Shown: positions 4,703-8,603 of the stretch, one piece after another
How positions within the stretch are numbered: the first letter of the stretch is position 1
Layout of the letters: each line of letters starts with the position of its first letter
DNA from: Palsa-883 sp035696165
GTDB lineage: Bacteria; Pseudomonadota; Alphaproteobacteria; Acetobacterales; Acetobacteraceae
DNA length: 8,603 bases
NCBI GenBank assembly: GCA_035696165.1
Contig: DASRQX010000201.1
Location: 1 to 8,603, forward strand
Direction: 5' to 3'
Made by a program: the position numbers and the translations under genes
Notes under the pieces: model-generated
What the model was told of the DNA's origin: nothing
The model's database searches: none
The model's input: the letters and a program-made list of their open reading frames with translations, nothing else

Positions 4703-6019
4703 CTACACTGCCGCGAGCAACGACCGCCGCGACGCCAGAAACTCCTCGACCGCGCCAGCCAGCTTGTCGCACTCGGCATCGCCGATCGGCAGCGACAGCG
4801 TCATCATGCCGCGCTTCGCCAGCCAGATCCCCTGCGCCAGCAGGTCGAAGAAGAACAGCTCCTTCAGCTTGGCGTCGCCCTTCGCCGCATCGGCCGCGGA
4901 ACGGATCGGCGCGCGCGTCATATGCACCGACATCATCGATCCCCGCCCGGTGAACTGCACCGGCGCGTCGGCCGCGCGACACAGCGCGTTCAGCCGCTCG
5001 CGCAACGCATCGCCCCGCGCGTTCAACGCCTGCGCTGCGGCGGGCGTGTAGACCTCGGTCAGCCCGGCCAAGCCGGCCGACATCGTCAGCACGTTGTTGT
5101 TGAACGTCCCGGCATGCGGCAGCGCGTCGCTGCGCCGGGGATCGAACATGTCGATGATGTCCGCCCGCCCGCCGAACGCGCCGAACGACATTCCGCCGCC
5201 GATATACTTGCCGAACGTGGTCAGGTCCGGCTTCACCCCATGCACCGACTGCAACCCGCCCGGCGCCAGGCGCGAGGTCATCACCTCATCCAAAATCAGC
5301 AGCGCGCCGACCCGCTGCGTCGCCGCGCGCAGCGCATGCAAATACGCCGGCTCGGCCTGGATGCAGCCACCGCCGCCCATCATCGGCTCCAGTACCACCG
5401 CCGCCAGCTCCGTCGCGTGCCGCTCGATCAGCGCCACCGTCGCGTCGATGTCGTTGTATGGCGCCAGCACGAACTCGAACGGCGCATTGATCGGGCTGCC
5501 GTTGCCGGAGAACGTAAACACCGCGCCGTGATAGCCGCCCTCCATCACCATCACCTTAGGCCGGTACGCGAACACCCGAGCCAGGCTGATCGCCATCAGG
5601 TTCGCCTCGGTGCCGGAGTTGGTGAAGCGCACCCGCTCCAGCCCGAAGCGGTCGCACACGGCGCGGGCGAAGCGCGCCTCCAGCAGGTTGTGCGCGCCCA
5701 GGTTGATGCCGCCGTCCAGCGCCCGGTCGATCGCGGCGCGGATCACCGGATGGGAATGGCCATAGATGCCGGCCGTGTATTCGCCCAGGAAGTCGACATA
5801 CTCGGCGCCGTCCATGTCCCACAGCCGGCAGCCCTCGCCGCGCGCGATGGCAATCGGAAACGGCGCGTAGAACAGCACCGTGCGCGTGTTGCCGCCGGGC
5901 ATGACCGCGGTCGCCTCGACGTAGCGGGCGAGGCTCCTCGCGTTGCGCGCGACATACGCCTCCTTGGTTTCGGCCAACGCCGTGTCAATATCGGCATTCC
6001 GCAGTTCCGCCTCGGCCAT
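4703..6019 (-). CDS. Class III PLP aminotransferase, beta-phenylalanine aminotransferase-like
   Basis: A 438-residue fold-type I PLP enzyme of the class III / glutamate-1-semialdehyde aminomutase group. PLP landmarks are SGTEAN (135-140, phosphate region), D244 in LILDEV (pairs with the pyridine nitrogen), K271 in FGKYIGGG (Schiff base) and T305 in GTFNNN. Against Variovorax (S)-beta-phenylalanine aminotransferase as I remember it, the likeness is strong: GNTRTVLFYAPFP, EYTAGIYGHS, GGINLGAHNLLE, DEVMTSRLAP and GKYIGGGMSFGAFGGR have near-identical counterparts. The carboxylate-binding arginines R41 and R398 of that enzyme appear as R46 and R403. It probably transfers the amino group of an aromatic or other beta-amino acid to 2-oxoglutarate or pyruvate in the cytoplasm. 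True hemL function is unlikely because the N-terminal PGGVNSPVRAF motif is replaced. The start at 6019 is chosen because GGAGG lies 5 nt upstream; ATG at 6031 lacks such a site, although the frame is open much further. It is divergent from apt. Confidence 0.88.
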   Translation of the reverse strand: MAEAELRNADIDTALAETKEAYVARNARSLARYVEATAVMPGGNTRTVLFYAPFPIAIARGEGCRLWDMDGAEYVDFLGEYTAGIYGHSHPVIRAAIDRALDGGINLGAHNLLEARFARAVCDRFGLERVRFTNSGTEANLMAISLARVFAYRPKVMVMEGGYHGAVFTFSGNGSPINAPFEFVLAPYNDIDATVALIERHATELAAVVLEPMMGGGGCIQAEPAYLHALRAATQRVGALLILDEVMTSRLAPGGLQSVHGVKPDLTTFGKYIGGGMSFGAFGGRADIIDMFDPRRSDALPHAGTFNNNVLTMSAGLAGLTEVYTPAAAQALNARGDALRERLNALCRAADAPVQFTGRGSMMSVHMTRAPIRSAADAAKGDAKLKELFFFDLLAQGIWLAKRGMMTLSLPIGDAECDKLAGAVEEFLASRRSLLAAV

Positions 6020-6024
6020 CACGT

Positions 6025-6029
6025 CCTCC
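6025..6029 (-). promoter_or_regulatory. Ribosome binding site GGAGG for the aminotransferase
   Basis: GGAGG on the minus strand, 5 nt before ATG at 6019. It selects this start over the in-frame ATG at 6031 and over the long upstream open frame that overlaps apt. Confidence 0.65.
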
Positions 6030-6040
6030 ATCCGGTGCCG

Positions 6041-6053
6041 GGGCAGTCTGCCC
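6041..6053. promoter_or_regulatory. 13-bp palindrome in the divergent aminotransferase-apt interval
   Basis: GGGCAG-T-CTGCCC is a perfect palindrome with a one-base centre, 21 bp before the aminotransferase start codon. With so short a loop it is better read as a possible dimeric DNA-binding site than an RNA hairpin. No regulator is known. The rest of the 6020-6238 interval shows no clear promoter. Confidence 0.3.
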
Positions 6054-6238
6054 GTGACCGGTGCGGTCAGGCAACACCCGCCCCGGCGCGACGGCCAGGA
6101 CCATGCCAACCTGGGGCACGTCAACCGTGGGCGCCGCCGGCCGAGGGCATACCGACCGCGGGCACGACTACCCAGACAGGCCCCGACGCGATACATCGGT
6201 CGGACGACTCGCCACACCGCCACGAAAGTCGATCGCGC

Positions 6239-6754
6239 ATGGACCTGAAGGATCACATCCGAGGCGTCCCGGACTTTCCCAAGCCCGGCATCTACTTCTA
6301 CGACATCTCCACCTTGCTGCGGGACGCCGACGCCTGGCAGGTGGCGATGGGCCGCATGGCGAAGGCGGTGCGCGCGCATCACCCCGACCTGCTGGCGGGC
6401 GTGGAAAGCCGCGGCTTCCTGATCGCCGCGCCGCTGGCACTGAAGCTCGGCTGCGGCTTTATCATGTTGCGCAAGCGCGACAAGTTGCCGGGCGCGACGG
6501 TCGCACTGGACTACGCGCTGGAATACGGCTCGGACCGGATCGAGATCCAGGCCGACGCCACCACGCCGGGCCAGCGAGTCGTGGTGGTGGACGACCTGTT
6601 GGCCACCGGGGGCACCATGGCGGCGGGCATCGCGCTGCTGCGCAAGGTCGGCGCGGTGGTGCCGGCCGCGGCGGCGCTGATCGAGCTTAGCTTCCTGAAT
6701 GGCCGCGCCCGCCTCGACGTCCCGTTCGACACGCTTGTCACCTATGATCAATAG
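6239..6754 (+). CDS. apt: Adenine phosphoribosyltransferase
   Basis: A 171-residue cytoplasmic enzyme of purine salvage that makes AMP and pyrophosphate from adenine and PRPP. The length matches the usual 170-180. The N-terminus IRGVPDFPKPGIYFYDIS (7-24) is diagnostic of Apt. VESRGF (55-60) and RKRDKLPG (78-85) are conserved base- and phosphate-loop segments. The type I phosphoribosyltransferase PRPP motif is VVVVDDLLATGGT (114-126). ATG 6239 is the only sensible start: it gives the standard Apt N-terminus, and the upstream frame, although open, is a shadow of the divergent aminotransferase. The Shine-Dalgarno is weak (GAAAG about 10 nt upstream). It appears to be a single gene. A link to the NCS2 permease 3.8 kb away is possible but not shown. 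Confidence 0.95.
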   Translation: MDLKDHIRGVPDFPKPGIYFYDISTLLRDADAWQVAMGRMAKAVRAHHPDLLAGVESRGFLIAAPLALKLGCGFIMLRKRDKLPGATVALDYALEYGSDRIEIQADATTPGQRVVVVDDLLATGGTMAAGIALLRKVGAVVPAAAALIELSFLNGRARLDVPFDTLVTYDQ

Positions 6755-6910
6755 GGCGTCCCCGACATGGCTGACCAGCCGCGTGCCATCCATCGGGACC
6801 GGGCGTTCGCGGCCACGCGCCATCCCAGCTTTGCCGTCGGCCCTGGATCAGAGTAGGAAGACTCGCTGCACTAGGCCGCACGTCCGGCCGGCCACTGGCC
6901 GTTGCCCGGG

Positions 6911-6915
6911 GGAGG
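6911..6915 (+). promoter_or_regulatory. Ribosome binding site GGAGG that fixes a TTG start
   Basis: GGAGG lies within GGGGGAGG, 7 nt before TTG at 6923. A TTG at 6902 in the same frame would place this site inside the coding region, so 6923 is preferred. Confidence 0.65.
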
Positions 6916-6922
6916 CGCTTGC

Positions 6923-8020
6923 TTGACAAACGCTCGGCCGCCATTCCGGCGGCGAGACATCATCGGCTGCCTGGCCGGCTCACTTTTGTTGGGCCGGGGT
7001 AGCGCTGTCCGCGCTGCATCGCTGCTTCCCTCCACTGCCGCCGTCGCGGCGGTGCCGTTCCCCACGGGAGCGACCATCCTCGTCGCCGGCCCCGATGGGG
7101 GGCGCCTCGCCCGTTGGGGCGACACCGTCGCGGCGGCGCTTGACGAAACACTGCCACCCGGAACGAAAGTCCGCACCACCTCCGCCGGCGGCGTCGATGG
7201 CGTGACCGGCGCCAATCAGTTCGAGGCGCGCGTGCCGTCCGATGGCGCCACGGTCCTTCTCGCACCTGGCGCAGCGGCGCTCGATTGGCTGGTCGGTGAC
7301 CCACGAGCGCATTTCGACGCCGAGCATTGGGTGCCGCTCATGGCGGGCATCACGCCGGGCATTGTCGTGACGAACCGTGACGCGATACCGCTCAACGAGG
7401 GTGGGGCCGTGCGGGTGGCTGCTTCGGGACCGGTCGGGCCGCAACTGCCGGCGCTATTCGGGCTCGACCTGCTTGGCGCGCGTGTCGCGCCGGTCTTCGG
7501 CCTCGTCGAGCAGGAAGCGATCAACGCGGCGTTCGTCGCCGGCAAGGTCGACGCCGTGCTGACCTCGGGCCAGAACGTCCCTCAGCAGGTCGCCGCGTTG
7601 CGGGAAGCCGGCGGCACGGCGTTGTTCGGATTGGGCGCGCTGGACGCCAGCGGCACGCAAGGGCGTGATCCGGTGTTTCCCGATGTGCCAACGCTGGCCG
7701 AGCTGTATGTCTCCCTGCATGGCACCAAGCCTCCCGGCGCGCGCTACGACGCCTGGCGCGCGGCGGCCGCTGCGACGCAACTTGAGTTCGGCCTGGTGCT
7801 GCCGCGGCTGACCTCGGGTGCGATGGTCGCGTTGTGGCGGCGCGCCGCCAGCCGGGCCGCCGGCCAACCGGGCGTGCAAGAGCTGGCCAACACGTTCTCA
7901 GTGCAGCCGTTGGAGGGTGTTGCCGCCGCCGCCGCGATGGGCAGCGTCGCGGCCGACTCCGCCGCACTGCTCGAGCTGCGCGGATGGCTGGCCGCGCGGT
8001 TCAACTGGCGCCCGACCTGA
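6923..8020 (+). CDS. Bug/TctC-like periplasmic solute-binding protein with twin-arginine-type leader
   Basis: A 365-residue exported protein. Residues 9-11 are three arginines followed by DII and a hydrophobic run to ~28, with a likely cleavage after A31 (SAVRA|AS). This resembles a Tat signal, though it lacks the consensus Phe-Leu after the arginines. The mature part follows the Bug/TctC fold seen in tripartite tricarboxylate transporter receptors: a first strand ATILVAGPDGG (50-60), TTSAGGVDGVTGANQF (85-100), PSDGATVLL (105-113), VAGKVDAVLTSG (205-216) and the hallmark FPDVPTLAELY (252-262). It is divergent, as family members usually read PGGP and GAGG at the ligand loops. Length exceeds the usual ~325 mainly through a long leader and an extra alanine-rich stretch. 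No TctA/TctB membrane subunits are nearby, typical of orphan Bug proteins. The ligand is unknown. Confidence 0.75.
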   Translation: MTNARPPFRRRDIIGCLAGSLLLGRGSAVRAASLLPSTAAVAAVPFPTGATILVAGPDGGRLARWGDTVAAALDETLPPGTKVRTTSAGGVDGVTGANQFEARVPSDGATVLLAPGAAALDWLVGDPRAHFDAEHWVPLMAGITPGIVVTNRDAIPLNEGGAVRVAASGPVGPQLPALFGLDLLGARVAPVFGLVEQEAINAAFVAGKVDAVLTSGQNVPQQVAALREAGGTALFGLGALDASGTQGRDPVFPDVPTLAELYVSLHGTKPPGARYDAWRAAAAATQLEFGLVLPRLTSGAMVALWRRAASRAAGQPGVQELANTFSVQPLEGVAAAAAMGSVAADSAALLELRGWLAARFNWRPT

Positions 8021-8041
8021 ACCGCGCCCGCGCGTGTGGCG

Positions 8042-8056
8042 TTTACCGCGCATTAA
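8042..8056 (+). promoter_or_regulatory. CtrA-like box upstream of the FlaG-like gene
   Basis: TTTACCGCGCATTAA fits the alphaproteobacterial CtrA layout TTAA-N7-TTAA, with one mismatch in the first half and the exact 7-nt gap. It is followed by CC and lies 52 bp before the start codon of a flagellar-type gene, a common CtrA target class. It may occur by chance. Confidence 0.4.
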
Positions 8057-8108
8057 CCCTGTCAGCGCCATTAGCCGGTCGTTCCCCCAGCGCCAGGACG
8101 GCGCGCAC

Positions 8109-8555
8109 ATGATCGCGCGTCTCGCCATGTCGAACGATCTCAGCATCCAGGGAGCGGCTTCGGTCAGTACCGGCAACGTCGCGGTTGCGCAGGTCAGGCC
8201 CACCGCCACAGCCGCGCCGCCCGGCCAGACGATGCCAACACCCACGTCTTCGCCCATTCCGACGCTGGTACTGAACGCGGCGCTTGGCCTCGTCGTGATC
8301 GAATTTCGCAACGCCGCCGGCGCCGTCATCAGCTCGATCCCGAGCCAGCAGCAACTCGCCGCCGATCGGCTGTGGCAGGATTCCGGAATCGGTGGTCCGC
8401 CCCCCAACGACGGTGCTACCACGATCGGCGAGCCCGTCGTTCCGATATCGCAGGAGTCTGGCGGCGTCAGCCGATCCGCCGGGTCGAGCAGCCACGTCGC
8501 CCGAATTCCCGATTGCAGGCGCGGGCGGTCTCATACCAGTGGCGGAAAGCATTGA
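8109..8555 (+). CDS. Small FlaG-like flagellar-associated protein
   Basis: A 148-residue protein without signal peptide or membrane segment. A Pro/Thr/Ala-rich region (30-52) precedes the only conserved-looking block at ~53-89: LNAALGLVVIEFRNAAGAVI, then SSIPSQQQLAADRLW. This matches the shape of FlaG proteins (hydrophobic strand, D/N-x-x-G-x-V-I, x-x-IP, then a helix) and of small alphaproteobacterial proteins of unknown role with the same core. FlaG affects flagellar filament length in other bacteria; the exact job here is not shown. Beyond residue 95 the sequence is low-complexity and rich in Gly, Ser and Arg, longer than expected, so a late frameshift or recently extended tail is possible. 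ATG 8109 has AGGA 10 nt upstream. The in-frame ATG at 8127 lacks a ribosome site. A CtrA-like box lies upstream. Confidence 0.55.
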   Translation: MIARLAMSNDLSIQGAASVSTGNVAVAQVRPTATAAPPGQTMPTPTSSPIPTLVLNAALGLVVIEFRNAAGAVISSIPSQQQLAADRLWQDSGIGGPPPNDGATTIGEPVVPISQESGGVSRSAGSSSHVARIPDCRRGRSHTSGGKH

Positions 8556-8570
8556 CGTACGCTGCCCCCC

Positions 8571-8603
8571 GTCATGGCCGGCGCAGGCCGGCCATCCACG
8601 ACT
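8571..8603 (+). repeat. MITE/REPIN-like palindromic element, left part, cut by window end
   Basis: This begins GTCATGGCCGGCGCAGG and continues to CATCCACGACT, matching the left arm of the element at 3953 with several substitutions. The arm folds as ATGGCCGGC (8574-8582), loop GCAG, GCCGGCCAT (8587-8595), a perfect 9-bp stem. Base changes between the copies fall largely in the stem yet keep pairing, which indicates that the hairpin is maintained. Confidence 0.65.

Noticed and set aside
6114..6163. Two imperfect 19-bp direct repeats (GGGCACG...GTGGGC and GGGCATA...GCGGGC) upstream of apt
   Set aside because: Only about 14 of 19 bases agree and the region is GC-rich, so chance similarity is likely.
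4922..6238. Long plus-strand open frame extending upstream of apt, opposite the aminotransferase
   Set aside because: The upstream part is Arg/His/Gln-rich shadow sequence; recognisable Apt homology begins exactly at ATG 6239.
6020..6823. N-terminal extension of the aminotransferase frame to 6823
   Set aside because: It overlaps apt on the other strand and shows no domain; a Shine-Dalgarno supports the start at 6019.

Overview
The window is 8.6 kb of GC-rich DNA with strong G/C preference at third codon positions. It looks like an alphaproteobacterial chromosome, probably Rhodospirillales/Acetobacteraceae-like. Supporting signs are a Bug/TctC-type binding protein with a twin-arginine-like leader, a CtrA-like box before a FlaG-like gene, and dispersed palindromic repeats. 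This placement is inferred from gene style, not from a marker gene.

Layout from left to right. A partial RsbW-type anti-sigma/HATPase gene runs off the left edge on the minus strand (1-256). After a gap of about 460 bp with no convincing gene comes a plus-strand NCS2 (uracil/xanthine-type) permease (716-2419). Its last ~110 residues look like a degenerate RsbW-type HATPase domain fused to the transporter. It converges on a minus-strand creatinase/M24-fold hydrolase (2588-3751) that has lost most canonical metal ligands. Next is about 950 bp without a standard gene (3752-4702). It holds a MITE/REPIN-like palindromic element, a possible gene remnant, and a compact transcription unit: a tandem 15-bp repeat touching a near-consensus promoter, a short leader with a good Shine-Dalgarno, three perfect hairpins and a Rho-independent terminator. 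A tandem 10-bp repeat and a REP-like hairpin follow.

A minus-strand class III aminotransferase closely resembling (S)-beta-phenylalanine aminotransferase (4703-6019) is divergent from adenine phosphoribosyltransferase apt (6239-6754). Then come an orphan Bug/TctC-like periplasmic binding protein (6923-8020), a small FlaG-like protein behind a CtrA-like box (8109-8555), and the start of a second copy of the palindromic element at the right edge.

The genes do not form one obvious pathway. The permease and apt could both serve nucleobase salvage, and the M24 hydrolase and aminotransferase suggest catabolism of amidino or beta-amino compounds, but these links are weak. The most unusual items are the self-contained structured-RNA/small-ORF unit at 4224-4475 and the permease-HATPase fusion beside a free-standing HATPase of the same family. 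No transposase, CRISPR array, tRNA or rRNA was seen.
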